From positions 426,679-490,678 of the forward strand of contig NW_023365758.1 in assembly GCF_000003815.2 (NCBI RefSeq): DNA of 64,000 nt, written 5' to 3'. Within the stretch, counting starts at the first letter, position 1. Each line of letters begins with the position of its first letter. The position numbers and the translations under genes are program-made. Positions 1 through 9,396 of this stretch are shown here, in pieces. Below the pieces are notes generated by a model that saw only the letters and a list, made by a program, of their open reading frames with translations, did not search any database and was not told where the DNA came from. This DNA comes from Branchiostoma floridae. Taxonomy: Eukaryota; Chordata; Leptocardii; Amphioxiformes; Branchiostomatidae.

Positions 1-907
1 TTCAGACACCATCCGATGTCTTTCGTCAGTGACACTGGGGAGATCTGTTGGAAAGCAGTTATTATAATCTAGCAATGAATTGATATGCAACTGAGATTTA
101 GTTGGAGAACAGGTTTATCCTAACTATGAATGAACCCTCATAGATGACTAACCAGCAAGGAAAGTAAAGTTGGGTTGGACCATCAGTTGGCTCTTTATTT
201 TTGTGATGCAAATTATCAGAAGGCTATAATGATAAAAGTACGCTATAAATGATAGATAAAGAATATAATCTATCAACGATTCGCTTAGAATGTAACAAAG
301 AAATAAAGTAAAAAGCCAATGACATGGTGTTAAGTCGGCATTTGGATACCTATAAGCAAAGATTTATTGCAGAAATAACATACAGTTTGATATGTCAATG
401 AAGGTTAGACAACAAGGTGATAAGATACGCAAAAAAGCAGTTACTTAAGCAACTGGACATGATTTTCCAAAATAAGTAAGTGTAAGCGCTTATTGGCATG
501 CATATAATACAGAATGTTTCTATCATGTTAAAGCATACAGTATGCACAAGGTCTAGCTTATTAGATATTCATACAACGGGCGTTTACTTCGCCATTGGCC
601 TGAACAAAAATGACGTGGTTTATCCCACAACGAGGAGTACATCGACAATGCTGATAGACGTTTTTATAGTAATGCGACTAGACAAAAGTTTCATCCCGAT
701 GAATCCGCAATCCCCGCACATGTAGGATTGGTGTATTTATAAACTACGGCTTTTCCGACCGGTGTACTTTTTAGCTACATTTCTATGAAACAGAAAAAAA
801 AACGCACTCATCACATTTGACTTAATAGTCTTCACCTGTATTTTGTGCGAAATCTGGATACGTTAGATTTTTCAATCGTCCTGTGTCTGCACTTGTCAAC
901 TGTATCG
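1..907. other. 3' flank of the first zinc-finger gene
   Basis: No gene is visible here. It is the likely 3' UTR and downstream flank of the minus-strand gene at 908-1882. A minus-strand AATAAA lies at 199-194, with further AT-rich sequence around it. Fragments of a foldback element family found elsewhere in the window occur at about 1-35 (cgtcagtgacact) and about 420-465 (aagcagttacttaagcaact); compare 4241-4355 and 42342-42501. The short open frame at 498-725 has no recognisable features and is probably chance. Confidence 0.5.
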
Positions 908-1882
908 CTACGAAGCGTGCTCGGTCAAGTGTTTGGTTAGATAGATTTTCTTTGTAGCAGAATAGTCGCACTGGTCACATTTATAGGGTTTCACGCCTGT
1001 ATGTGTTCTCATGTGTACGGTTAAGGATGACCTGCTCGCCGTCCTGCATCCGCACTCACCACACATGTACGGTTTTTCTCCTGTGTGTTTTATAACCTTG
1101 TGTCAGTCCACATTGCCTTTAAATGCAGCAGAATATTGGCACTGGTCACATTTATAAGGTTTCAAACCTGTATGTGTTCTCATATGTCTGGACAAGTGAG
1201 ACTTGGTAGTAGTCCTGTATCCGCACTCTCCACACATGAAAGGTTTGTCGCCACTATGTGTTGTAATATGTTGAGATAAGTTAGACCTGCAAGCAGTTCT
1301 GTATCCACATTCTCCACACATGAAGGGTTTGTCTCCAGTATGTGTAGCCATGTGACGGTCTAAATTTCCTTTCTGTGCAGCAGAAAAGTCGCACTGGTCA
1401 CATTTATAAGGTTTCTCACCTGTATGTCTACTCATGTGCCGGGATAGGTGAGACCTGTCAGCTGTCCTGTAGTCACAATTCCCACACATGTAGGGTTTTT
1501 CGCTGGTACTTTTAGCCATGTGTCCATCTAAATCGTCTTTAAATCCAGCAGAACAGTCGAACTGGTCACAGCTATTAGATTTCTTATCAGTATATTTTTT
1601 TGCGTGTCGTAACATGCCAGATTTTGAGGTTGTACTGAAGCCACATTCCGTACACGCGTAGAGTTTATCAACGGTACGTTTCACCGTAAGCTCGTCCGTC
1701 TTCTCTGTTTGACCCGGTGCGGGAGGATGGTCAGATGTTACTCCGCACGTTTCCTCGCATAGAATGTCCTCTTCCTTGTTCTGCTGCCCTCCCGTATCTA
1801 ATTTCTCGCTGTTGCTTGCGTCGTCGCCAGGGTGTACAGTTGGCTGGTCGTCCATAGCAACCTCACTGTCCCTCTCATTCAT
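908..1882 (-). pseudogene. C2H2 zinc-finger gene 1, interrupted by an in-frame stop
   Basis: The start was chosen at ATG 1882 because a splice acceptor (TTCTAG|CA) lies two bases before it, as in every other gene of the array. The protein has an acidic head of about 80 residues, then fingers alternating CxECGYRT and CDQCDYSA types. The first two fingers are degenerate: one has Tyr for the last His, the other lacks the second Cys spacing and the final His. A TGA at 1105-1103 replaces the usual Arg codon (GAC-TGA-CAC where relatives have GAC-CGA-CAC). Beyond it the same frame stays open through two and a half more fingers and stops at TAG 910-908 with the family ending (KHLTEHAS). Translation as read gives a truncated protein of 259 residues with four good fingers. 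It could be a young pseudogene, a segregating null allele or a sequencing error. It is presumably a nuclear DNA-binding protein by family. Confidence 0.75.
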
Positions 1883-2279
1883 TGCTAGAAGCAGCAATAA
1901 AGAGAAATACTATGAATCATCCGAAATTGAAGAATACGAAACATTCCTATTATATCCATATTCCCCTCATCTCCCCATTTGTGGATTACAGTATAGTAAA
2001 TATAAGTGTATCCCATATCACCTGACACCCCACCTGAGGTCTCAGCCCATTCATTTGCATGGGTTTCGCAAGTAAACTGTTAGAAATGAACTCAAAATTA
2101 ATATCACTCACTCACTCATCCTCTTGTACATGGTGCGTTTAACCGACTTGATGACGTCAAAAGAACTTAATCCATGAATATAACTATACTGGGAAATCCT
2201 ATTAGACGGTTGCTGTCCAAATTTGTGCCATACTGGTCGCAAATGTCTGGCGTGCAGCATCGCATAAATTTGCAGACAC

Positions 2280-2451
2280 GCAAACACACACACACACACA
2301 CACACACAGTGGCTGCCACACACACACACACACACACACATACATACATACACCAACACACACGACACACGCACACACACAACACATATAATACATAGCT
2401 GCATCCACCCACCCACGTACACACATAAACACAACACATAGAACTTTTAGA

Positions 2452-2490
<39 letters not shown>
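2280..2490. repeat. CA/TG microsatellites in intron 1 of gene 1
   Basis: Two interrupted (CA)n tracts (about 2280-2395 and 2455-2490) sit between the non-coding exon 1 and the coding exon of gene 1. Similar CA tracts occupy the same relative place in nearly all genes of the array, so the repeat seems to have been inherited with the duplicated intron. The long Cys/Val open frames across it are artefacts of TGTG reading. Confidence 0.9.
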
Positions 2491-2491
<1 letters not shown>

Positions 2492-2680
2492 GCATAAAGG
2501 ATACACATGCGACACAAATGAAATCGCCATAAACAATTGACGAAGACCCGTATCCACGACCCCAAAACGCAAATGCTTCAGAATTGATGAATACAAAAAT
2601 TATCAAACCGCGGCATTGTCACTCGTTGTCGATATTACCACAGCTAGTTTACACAAAAATGCATAACGATGGGTACTAAT

Positions 2681-2940
2681 GCCCCCCTCCCCCTCACAAA
2701 TCGGCCACTATTTTCCAAGTACACAAACCGCTGTTTCTGAAGTACTTATGACTGAATTAACAGACCCAGGGTACAAAAGGCAGTTCACACATGTCTTACC
2801 TACCCGGTGACGGTGTTGCTTGATCCCTGAGGTGTTGAATTGACGTAAAAATGGCGACAAAGAAAGGTGGTGCTCCGACAAATCAAAATGGCGGTCACGC
2901 TCATCTGTGCAGGTCGAAGGTCAAAGTTAAAATACCTGAT
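2681..2940 (-). promoter_or_regulatory. ZNF promoter module 1, with non-coding exon 1 of gene 1
   Basis: Read on the minus strand: CAGGTA (complement at 2933-2938), a direct-repeat nuclear-receptor-like site (plus AGGTCGAAGGTCAAAG, 2911-2926), the core CCGCCATTTT (plus AAAATGGCGG, 2885-2894) and a second TCGCCATTTT at about 2847-2856. Exon 1 ends at 2800 in TAG|GTAAGACAT, and a G-run element lies in the intron (plus GCCCCCCTCCCCCT, 2681-2694). Transcription start is inferred near the CCGCCAT core, which resembles a YY1 site. The same order and spacing recur 14 more times in the window. Confidence 0.75.
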
Positions 2941-3369
2941 TACACCACACTTCCAACAAAGTGTCTGTGAGTTGAGTTAACTTTATTGTAGGTATACCAT
3001 TCACGAAAAAAGCTGGTATTTTCTGAAAACAACAATTTGTCTACGATGTATTCTTTGGTAAGACAAATTATCGGGTCGTGACGTCACGCAGTAAGGACTC
3101 CCAAGTGTGCTAGCTAGGATGGTTAGGATTAAATAAAAGTCCGAAAGAATTATTTGATTTAATAACTGCCAATTTATGTTGTGGACCTTTATATCCATTT
3201 TGTGCACATAGATGGTAGGCATGAACATCACGGGAATTTAGAAGCGGCTTTGTAACTTATGGAATGCCTCCTTTCTTGTTTTGTTGCCTTCCGTCTCTAA
3301 TTTCTCGCAACTGCTTCTCTCGCCGCGAGGGTGTACAGTTGACAGTTCGTCCATAACAGCTACGAATCC
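2941..3369. other. Intergenic spacer between module 1 and the 3' side of gene 2
   Basis: No gene is supported. The stretch 3290-3360 resembles the coding-head region of the family on the minus strand (matches to the segment around 1760-1860), so it is probably a small decayed fragment of another ZNF head exon. The rest is AT-rich spacer. Confidence 0.4.
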
Positions 3370-3660
3370 TGGTCTGGTCGATCCAAATTCGGATTACTCA
3401 TAGGGAGGATTAATCCCGATCCGGATTACTCCTGGGGGATTTATGTTGATCCGGATAACACCAAGGGGGAATAAACCCGATCCGGATTACTCCTAGTGGG
3501 GAATAATCCCGATCCACTGAATTCACCTCCTAACTTGCAAATCCCGATTCACTAATCCTGGTACGATCGTTCAGAATCCGATTTCTCAGAGGGGGATTAA
3601 TCCCGATCCCTCGAATCCACCTCCAGACTGGGTGAATCCGGATTTGCGAATCCATGTATG
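3370..3660. repeat. Degenerate short-period repeat (GATCCGGATTACTC type)
   Basis: The words gatccggattactcc, aatcccgatcc and gggggatta recur several times at roughly 50-60 base intervals, diverging from copy to copy. No coding potential or terminal inverted repeats could be made out with confidence. It may be the inside of a non-autonomous transposable element. Confidence 0.5.
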
Positions 3661-3930
3661 AACAGGGCCCAAGACAAAAAGAAAACAAAGAGATTTACCC
3701 GAGTACTTGCTGACAACTAAACTTCCAGTAAATCTCTATCCAGTATCCGCTGTCTTCCCTTATTTATAAGTTGGAATATTTAGTTTATCATATGTCAATC
3801 CATACTGCAGTATGGATAGCAATATATTGTTTTTGTCGTACATTTTTTTTTATATTTCTATTTTGAACAAGATTACTTCTTTGCGCCGATCTGCTATGAA
3901 ATTCAAAAGGATGCAGAGATATGGATTATT

Positions 3931-4092
3931 AGTCTCCAAGCAGACCCTACGGTGCCTTAGAAATAGTATCAAAGCTGGCAAGGGACTAAGTATAGTGGCA
4001 CCAGGTGCCCGTTTGACTCCCTTTGGCCGGCTATACTCATTGGCCAGCTTTGATACTATCTCTTTAGGCACCGCAGGGTCTGCTTGGAGACT
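3931..4092. mobile_element. Foldback MITE, AGTCTCCAAGCAGA family
   Basis: Two arms of about 50 bases are inverted copies: the left begins AGTCTCCAAGCAGACCCTAC, and the right ends with its complement at 4092. Both contain ATAGTATCAAAGCTGGC close to the loop. There is no coding capacity. Related but rearranged copies lie at 59900-59960 and 61570-61816, with a fragment near 16760. Superfamily not assigned. Confidence 0.7.
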
Positions 4093-4240
4093 AATGAATT
4101 ATGTATTAATTGAAAACTCTAAGGAGAACTAATTAGCATCCCCCAAACTTATCTCAGAACCACAAAGACTAGGAATGGATACAATATGGTGAAGACTCGG
4201 TTAGTCCGTCGGAAAAGGCCCAGTGGGACTTATTTCAAGG

Positions 4241-4355
4241 TAATATACGCCAAAAAGCAGTTACTCAAGCAACTGGATATGATTTTGGAAACGGTCAGGC
4301 GTTTCAGACAGCCAGCCGGCACCTTTCGTTAGCGACACTGACAAAGAAGAATACA
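4241..4355. mobile_element. Fragment of a foldback element (complete copy at 42342-42501)
   Basis: It shares ACGCCAAAAAGCAGTTACTC, AAGCAACTGGATATG and ACGGTCAGGCGTTTC with the left arm of the complete foldback element at 42342-42501. Only one arm and part of the loop are present here. It lies in the 3' flank of gene 2, next to a minus-strand AATAAA (4429-4424). Confidence 0.6.
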
Positions 4356-4552
4356 TTTATCGATATAAGACTGTGATATTTTAATAAAACCACAATGACT
4401 ACATTCAACTTCTACTCACATCGTTTATTTCATTTTTCCACATGTAGATCATCCTGATATAAGCATAATCGCATTTGTGGTTTGAGTCTTCACCTATAGT
4501 ATGTTAACGTGTTTTAATACAGGTCAGACCTGTCAACCGTCCCGTATCGGCA

Positions 4553-4582
4553 ACTGTCAACAGTGTTTAACCAGGTGATGAT
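4553..4582 (-). pseudogene. Remnant of the final zinc finger of gene 2
   Basis: Past the stop at 4583 the usual terminal-finger ending (a Tyr-Leu then His...His-type tail) can still be recognised in another frame. A length change of two bases in the last linker (around 4640), plus a TAG where relatives have Tyr, put this finger out of use. Confidence 0.5.
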
Positions 4583-5779
4583 TTAAATAGCTTTTCCGTC
4601 CGGCAGACTAGTCGCACTTGTCACATTTGTAGCCGACTTCACACCTGTATGTGTTGTCATATGTCGGGATAGGTGATGCTTGTAAGCCGCCCTGTACCCG
4701 CACTCTCCACACATGTAGGGTTTTTCTCCGGTGTGTTTGGCCATGTGTCTGTTTAGATTACTCTTCCCTTCAGTAGAATAATCACACTGGTCACATCTGT
4801 AGGGTTTTACACCTGTATGTCTTCGCATGTGCTCAGATAGGTAAGACCTGTCAGCCGTCCTGAACCCGCACTCACCACACATGTAGGGTTTTTCACCCGT
4901 GTGGTTAACCATATGTCGGTCTAAAGCACTTTTCTTTGGAGTAGAATAGTCGCACTGGTCACACTTGAATGGTTTTTCGCCTGTGTGTTTTCGCATATGT
5001 TGGAATAGGTGAGACCTGTCAGCCGTCCTGTACCCGCATTCTTCACACATGAAGGGTTTTTCTCCGGTGTGTTTAGCCACATGTCGGTCTAGTTGGCTTT
5101 TCCTTGCAGCAGAATAGTCGCACTGGTCACATTTGTAAGGTTTCACACCTGTATGCGACCTCATGTGTACGGTCAAGTAAGACCTATTAGCCGTCCTGTA
5201 CCCGCACTCCCCACACATGTAGGGTTTTTCTCCGGTGTGTTTAGCCTTGTGTCTGTCTAAAGTGCCTTTCAATGCAGCAGAATATTCGCACTGATCACAT
5301 TTATAACGTTTCAAACCTGGCTGTTGAATCACATGTTTCAATGGGTGAGACTTGTCAGTCGCCTGGCATCCGGTCTCACCACACATGTAGGGCTTTTCGC
5401 CAGTGTGTTTGGCCATATGTCGGTTTAAGTTGCCCTTCTGTGCAGTAGAAAAGTTGCAACTGTCACATTTATATGGTTTCTCGCCAGTATGTTTTCTTAT
5501 ATGTTGTATTAGGTGATCCTTCTTGGCTGTCCTGTAGCCACATTCCCCGCATTCTAATCGTTTGTCCACAGCACGTTTCACCGCATGTCTGTCCGTCTGG
5601 TCTGTTAGACCCTGTGCGGGAGGATGGTCAGATTGTACTCCGCTTGTTTCCTCGCATGGAATGTCCTCATGCTTGTTTTGATGCCTTCCTGTGTCTAATT
5701 CCCCGCTGCTGTTTGTCTCGTCTCCTGCGCGTTCAGTTGGTTGGTTGTCCATTGCAACCTCACTGCTTCTCTCGGCCAT
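4583..5779 (-). CDS. C2H2 zinc-finger protein 2 (398 aa), last finger frameshifted
   Basis: Probable nuclear DNA-binding protein. The start is ATG 5779, two bases after the acceptor TTTTTAG (AG|AC-ATG). Residues 1-80 form the acidic family head (MAERSSEVAMDNQP, then the HPPAQ motif). Eleven fingers follow, alternating CGECGYRT and CDQCDYSA types joined by TGEKP-like linkers. Finger 3 is degenerate (CGETGC spacing, last His missing). The C-terminus departs from the family. In the final linker the frame shifts, so the last 17 or so residues (KSATNV... to DGKAI) are a frameshifted reading of a former twelfth finger. Exon 1 lies at about 6.33-6.45 kb. The 3' end is probably near the AATAAA at 4429-4424. 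The protein is likely still functional with eleven fingers, but this is not proven. Confidence 0.8.
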   Translation of the reverse strand: MAERSSEVAMDNQPTERAGDETNSSGELDTGRHQNKHEDIPCEETSGVQSDHPPAQGLTDQTDRHAVKRAVDKRLECGECGYRTAKKDHLIQHIRKHTGEKPYKCDSCNFSTAQKGNLNRHMAKHTGEKPYMCGETGCQATDKSHPLKHVIQQPGLKRYKCDQCEYSAALKGTLDRHKAKHTGEKPYMCGECGYRTANRSYLTVHMRSHTGVKPYKCDQCDYSAARKSQLDRHVAKHTGEKPFMCEECGYRTADRSHLFQHMRKHTGEKPFKCDQCDYSTPKKSALDRHMVNHTGEKPYMCGECGFRTADRSYLSEHMRRHTGVKPYRCDQCDYSTEGKSNLNRHMAKHTGEKPYMCGECGYRAAYKHHLSRHMTTHTGVKSATNVTSATSLPDGKAI

Positions 5780-5904
5780 GTCTAAAAACAACAATATAAA
5801 TGTATCATCCAAAACTGAATATGACGGACACTCCCAGGGGGCCAAATTATCACTATCTTGACCTTGTTGTCCTATAAGAGTACTGATTATTGAATAAATA
5901 TATA

Positions 5905-5985
5905 ATTGTTCATACACACACTCTCTCACACATACAGTGACACACACACACACACTCATACATACAGGCACATACACGCACACAA
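5905..5985. repeat. CA microsatellite in intron 1 of gene 2
   Basis: An interrupted (CA)n tract, some copies CATA, in the same intron position as in other genes of the array. Confidence 0.85.
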
Positions 5986-6209
5986 CACACATCCACATAA
6001 CCAACATAAATGTATACATTCGCACCTGAACTCTTCTCTACTCTACTCTACTCCGAAGCAAACCACTAATACTTTAGCAAGACCACTCCCCTATATATCG
6101 AGAACTGCTTCAGAATCATTCGATGCAAACAGATAGCTACCTGTGGCATTGTTATGTCGATCGCCACATCCTTGCCGATAGCTACAAGTCATCTACGTCA
6201 CGTCGTTAT

Positions 6210-6506
6210 GCCCCCCTCCCCTTAGATTTCGATCACCACCACTTCCAGTATTAAAAGAAACGTCTGTTTGATAAGTACCAAAGGAATCCTTAGAAGAAAA
6301 GTGGACAAAAAAGAACAAATATCTTACCTTCGGTCAATAGTGCTGATTAATTGCTTATGTGTTAACTGTCTCGAAAACGGCCAAACTGGAGACAAAGGAG
6401 TCGCCGCCGCGTGATGCGCCGTCAAATAAAAATGGCGGACACACGGAACCGGAAACTGACCCTTCAGTCATGGAGGTCTAAGGTCAAAGTTGATAAACCT
6501 GATTAC
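6210..6506 (-). promoter_or_regulatory. ZNF promoter module 2, exon 1 of gene 2
   Basis: The minus-strand order is CAGGTT-like (plus aaacctga), AAGGTCAAAG half site (6480-6489), AAAATGGCGG (6429-6438), and exon 1 ending at 6328 in CGAAG|GTAAGAT. The intronic C-run on the plus strand is 6210-6222, followed by a TTTCGATCA element. The donor differs slightly from the GGTAG|GTAAG of most copies. Confidence 0.7.
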
Positions 6507-6847
6507 CCATAATGTTTTAACCTATGATATCGATCAACTGTATTACTCTTCTAAAACAACACTATCGAAACTGTTCTTGGGTTGTGTAAGTTTTAATCTC
6601 TTCAAAAAGACTTCTGTCAAAAATTTGAGTAATTTCAATTTTTTTCTGTTGGAAATTACAGACGAACTTTCAAGTTGTGTTACCTTTCGTTTTTTTGCCG
6701 GTGCGTCAGCACCGGCTTTGAGACAGGAGAAGCGGGTCTTTCAATGAATGCATTTTCAATGGATGCATTTTCAATGGATGCATGGATGCATGGATCGGTC
6801 ACTTTAAGCAAATAGCCCTTCTATGAGGACTTTTGCGTAATCGTCGG

Positions 6848-7113
6848 AGCCAGCGTGGCCGAGCGGTGTACAGCACGATACCTGTATCTGTATGTATCTG
6901 TATGTATGTGTATGTATCTGTATCTATATAGCCGGTATAACCGCCGTTCGGCGTAACACACCAGATTCGCAGGCACGCGGCGCGGCACCAGCTGGTTATA
7001 TTACACCGAACGACTCGTTACCCCTAACTTTTGCACATCTATCTGCAAGCGTTCTTTAAAACTACCGAGAGATACCTATCTTCCGTAGATCGTAGGTTCG
7101 AACTCCACTTGCT
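6848..7113 (+). other. tRNA-Leu-like sequence split by an insertion
   Basis: A tRNA-Leu-like 5' part with box A TGGCCGAGCGG (6856-6866) and a 3' part with box B GGTTCGAACTCC (7095-7106), followed by a T-run, are in the right order but about 230 bases apart. The piece between holds a tgtatc/tgta microsatellite and a foldback sequence (6945-7012). GATACCT occurs at both ends of the intervening piece (about 6878 and 7070) and may be a target duplication. It is not an intact tRNA gene. It is either a tRNA pseudogene or a tRNA-headed SINE with a later insertion. Confidence 0.45.
6945..7012. repeat. Short inverted repeat (CGTTCGG...CCGAACG)
   Basis: Arms 6945-6964 and 6992-7012 are imperfect inverted copies beginning CGTTCGGCGTAA, with a GC-rich loop. 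It is probably the core of a small foldback element inserted in the tRNA-like sequence. Confidence 0.6.
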
Positions 7114-7439
7114 AATTTTTTTTTCTTTGTTAGACAAATCTCATGTAGTGTTTTTTAATAGAAGAAAGACCAATTCAGTAATTCGATGTTTAAAAACTCT
7201 TTTTTCGTGTGATTTTGTTTAACATCCAGGCTTTTTCCAAAATACGCACCGGCCAGCTTTTTTCAGAAGCTTTCTTGTTTTGGATTGGATAGGATTGGCC
7301 GACTACTAACTCTTTGCAGCCAGGGGCTGAATTGCGAGGTGCTTACAATGGGCGGGGCTTAATCGCAAGGGTCTGGAGCTAGCTGCCATTCGGCGCCACT
7401 CAGGTGACCTCAATACGACAGTAATTGCCCCAGGTGCGG

Positions 7440-7745
7440 CCAAGATACTGTAGGTTTTGAACCACTCACACCGCACCGTGTGGCGGGTTCTTTAAACGTG
7501 CCTGGGGTATGGCTCTCCACAGACACGGGACCTCCATTTAACGTCCTATCCAAGGGACGGCCCTAGCCGAAACTAGGCACTCATTTTCACCTGCAGCAGC
7601 AGGACACAGTGGACTACTACTAAAGTGAGGAAAGTCGTGTAAAGTGTCTTTCCCAAGGGCACAAGATCGGTGACACGCAGCTGGATTCGAACCCGCAACC
7701 TCACGGTCACGGGCCGAACACAATACCACTGTGCCACACGGTCCC
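7440..7745 (-). mobile_element. tRNA-headed SINE
   Basis: On the minus strand it begins with an RNA polymerase III promoter: box A TGGCACAGTGG (complement of 7726-7736) and box B GGTTCGAATCC (7693-7683). A body follows containing CCCTTGGGAAAGACACTT, and then a 3' part with GGCCGTCCCTTGGATAGG and CACGTTTAAAGAACCC. Shorter relatives on the same strand lie at 12660-12800, 25108-25322 and 39190-39395. It is non-coding, and the two open frames across it are chance. Confidence 0.75.
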
Positions 7746-7938
7746 ACGGTTTTTGTCTGTTTGCTTGTTCGTTTGCTTGCATTGCAACCTCTAAATGGAA
7801 TTAATATGAACTAATCTCTCTGCTTGAAGAGTTCTTTTGACTCTTCATATAGCGCTTTAAGTGCTAGTACATGTATATAGGCTAGTATATCTCAGTGGCC
7901 ATTGCTCAGCCATCTAGATCAAATTCCGTGGATCCGTC

Positions 7939-9172
7939 TTACCGGAAATGCATTATTGTGAGGACAAATTTGGAACATCTTACTTGTCTGGTGACTTTTA
8001 ACACTTGGTTGTGGCGCCATGTGTATCTCCCTCTGCTCAACGCCACCTGGCAGCTTGACAAGATGTGACTTAAATTTCCTTTCTTTCCGCAGAGCACACA
8101 TCTGTCTTCGTCTCTCTTCCCCAATCTCTTCAAGTTGACAGCTGTTGGTAGGAGGTCATAAACAGATTTTAATAGAAATGTGGTCTTTAGGGGCTCTCTG
8201 AACAATTCCTTCCATGCTATCCTTCGTTCTCGTACTCCTTCCCACTTTGTCCATGCCCCTTGGACACCCTGTCCTACGGCTCGAGCTCTCCGAAGTTCTT
8301 CCTCCCGCTGTCTAACTTCTTTCTGGATCATCTCTCTCCTTTCCTTTGGGCCTGCTTTGCCCCAGGTCTGACTACCTTCTCTCTCTGCTCCAAGCCCTCT
8401 CCTTCCCTGGGCTATGATTCCGACAATATCTTTGTGCCTCAGCCTACTTGCTGCATCGGAAACTGCTTCTGTTGCTGTCCACTTTCTCTCTGATCTTAAC
8501 TCTATGCCCGCTTGGCTGACTTTCTCATCTCTACTCTGCTGGAGCATCACCTGAGCTCTCGCCTTTGTCACCTTAAACTCCTCCTCCATCGATGATAATG
8601 GCAGCTGCAGTTTTGCTGACTTGCTGTAAAGGCCTACACTTGTCAGGCCTGGCGGTACCCCTAACCACTTCCTCAGGTGCCTGCTCACCGCTCTCTCTAC
8701 TTCCTCCACCACTGTAAGGGGGATATTGTACATAGACATTGGCCATACAGTTCTTGGGAGCAAACCATACTGGTAGCACCAGACTTTATATCTTCCTGGT
8801 AGATCACTATTTTCTATAGCTTTCAGCCCTTCTCGCACGAGCAGTTTAAAATCCTTGACGTTGTTCTTGTCGCCTAGCGTTGCATCAAACTTCTTGCCTA
8901 GGCTCTTAATTGGCTGGTCTGCAATATTTGGGACTCTCTCCCCTTGCACTTCAAGCTGCACCCTGTCGCACACCTTTCCTTTCCCCAACACCAACTTTCT
9001 ACACTTCTTGGCTTTGAATTTCATTCTAGCCCAGCTGGCTGCCTTGCTAAGACTCTTGAGCATGTGTCTCGCGCTAATCACGCTCTCTGTAGTCACTGTT
9101 AAGTCGTCCATGAAGGCTTTAAGTGGAGGTTGCCTTATTCCAGACTCAGTCTTCGGCCCCCTAGCTTGAGTC
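7939..9172 (-). pseudogene. 5'-truncated non-LTR retrotransposon reverse transcriptase fragment
   Basis: A continuous minus-strand frame begins inside a reverse transcriptase. The word AFMDDLTVTT looks like the catalytic (F/Y)xDD box, and about 150 residues of thumb-like sequence follow. A charged stretch comes next (ERREMIQKEVRQREEELRRA) and a C-terminal zinc knuckle (CVLCGKKGNLSHILSSC). After the knuckle comes GRYTWRHNQVL, seen in some LINE families whose endonuclease lies downstream of the reverse transcriptase. That assignment is tentative. Everything upstream of the xDD box is missing, and the frame ends at 7939 without a recognisable nuclease. A dead insertion between genes 2 and 3. Confidence 0.7.
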
Positions 9173-9396
9173 AGAGCTATGTAATTATGTAATCCAAGTC
9201 ATTTTTTTGTTTTCCAAGTCATTTTTTGTTTACAAAAATGAGGAAGTTGAAATAAATGAATAAATAGTCTTATCTAATGATGATGACTATTGATAATCAC
9301 TTCGTCTATAAGTTGTAACACATACAATAAATATATAAATGCAGTTCTTTGATGCAGTCGTATTTTGTTGCCTGTGTCCGAATCTTGTTAACTGTA
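9173..9396. other. 3' flank of gene 3
   Basis: AT-rich sequence between the LINE fragment and the stop of gene 3. The family 3' UTR word around GTTGACAGT-like sequence is partly kept (about 9360-9390). No other feature is seen. Confidence 0.5.

Noticed and set aside
2108-2606. Three overlapping minus-strand frames rich in Cys and Val
   Set aside because: They are readings of TG/CA microsatellites in an intron. No initiation context or family similarity.
7680-7740. Possible functional tRNA gene on the minus strand
   Set aside because: Boxes A and B are present, but the acceptor stem cannot be paired and the sequence continues into a SINE body.
7538-7782. Two short minus-strand frames near 7.6 kb
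   Set aside because: They lie inside a tRNA-headed SINE and are unrelated to any protein pattern.
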